Assembly: GCA_964020975.1 (NCBI GenBank)
Contig: OZ026627.1
Span: 29,763,465 to 29,827,464, forward strand
DNA: 64,000 nt
Source of the DNA: Hermodice carunculata
Lineage: Eukaryota > Annelida > Polychaeta > Eunicida > Amphinomidae
Reading direction: 5' to 3'
Shown here: piece by piece, positions 63,501-64,000 of the stretch
Position numbering within the stretch: the first letter of the stretch is position 1
Layout of the letters: each line of letters opens with the position of its first letter
Made by a program: the position numbers and the translations under genes
Notes under the pieces: model-generated
The model's database searches: none
Seen by the model: the letters and a program-made list of their open reading frames with translations, nothing else
What the model was told of the DNA's origin: nothing

Positions 63501-64000
63501 AAAAAAAATCTCCAAAATCTCAAAACTGGAGGAGAAAAGACCTGCCCAATCATTTCAAAATGAATACAGACTGATGCCTGCTACCACACTCCCTCTCCAC
63601 ATATTTTCGCCTTCGTCAGAGGATCAAGAGCGCTTGTTTGTGAAGATGATAGGAATGGTGCAAAAGAGTACTGGTTTTTTAGATGGCTTTCTTCCGAAAC
63701 AATTTCAAAGGATGTTTCATATACATCAGGAGTACAGTGGAGTATCATGCAAATAGGGTGAATTGGTCAATAAATGGTCAGTAAAATTGGATTTACAATC
63801 AAATTAACAGATATGTTTTGTCATATTTTATACCAAACAACTAGACCTGAATGGATGTCTCTTTCTGACGGCAGTATAAGTCTTGTTAAAGTAATTAAGA
63901 CAGAAAATATAATGCTGATCTACATGTATGTTACACAAAGCTGCTGTTTTTGATGCTGAATTTGTCGAGGGGTCACATCAATGAGGGAGTTTATGGTGTT
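63501..64000. other. Unassigned right edge
   Basis: A plus-strand frame to 63756 has no recognisable motif. Nothing else was seen. Confidence 0.4.

Overview
This is a eukaryotic, intron- and repeat-rich window of about 38-40% GC by eye. It has no operons, rRNA or CRISPR. Long di-, tri- and tetranucleotide microsatellites, several non-LTR retrotransposon relics, a Tc1-type transposase relic and a decayed BEL/Pao element fill it. Many repeats have the build of bivalve pearl/CvE-like elements: an ACAAGAGGGCTG-type head, a tandem core of about 145 bp, GACGGACGGA runs and a terminal hairpin. This suggests a marine invertebrate, most likely a mollusc or another lophotrochozoan; that assignment is inference.

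Left part, 1.2-36.7 kb, minus strand: one large gene whose exons are mostly too short to appear as ORFs. I reconstruct five exons (36349-36654, 25274-25557, 17856-17957, 6404-6470, 1248-1425). Splice signals and reading phases agree wherever adjacent exons are both seen. They encode successive segments of a type I glutamine synthetase-fold protein of the lengsin (LGSN)-like group. One short exon between 17.96 and 25.27 kb was not found, and the C-terminal exons lie beyond the left edge or were not recognised. Nearly everything else in 1.2-36.3 kb is intron: two repeat families (a ~520-550 bp unit and a ~145 bp AGGTCA-bearing unit), LINE fragments at 2.1-2.6, 12.4-14.0, 29.5-30.3 and 34.7-35.5 kb, and a Tc1 fragment at 28.2-28.6 kb.

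Middle part, 37-50 kb: intergenic or upstream DNA. It holds long CT, AT and GA arrays, a G-rich tract, a degenerate palindromic array at about 40 kb, a full-length Helitron-like element (42.1-43.4 kb), a BEL/Pao fossil (44.1-47.5 kb) and a LINE (47.6-49.5 kb).

Right part, 50-64 kb: more copies of the Helitron-like family (52.2, 53.6, 54.0 and 56.5-57.7 kb). On the minus strand there is a duplicated 110-bp exon (58480-58589 and 59848-59957), symmetric in phase and open in both copies, from a second gene I cannot name.

The most interesting points are the hidden glutamine synthetase-like gene, the Helitron-like family with hairpin + CTAG ends that carries dense nuclear-receptor-type AGGTCA motifs, the shared ~145-bp period of several sequence-unrelated arrays, and the duplicated symmetric exon.
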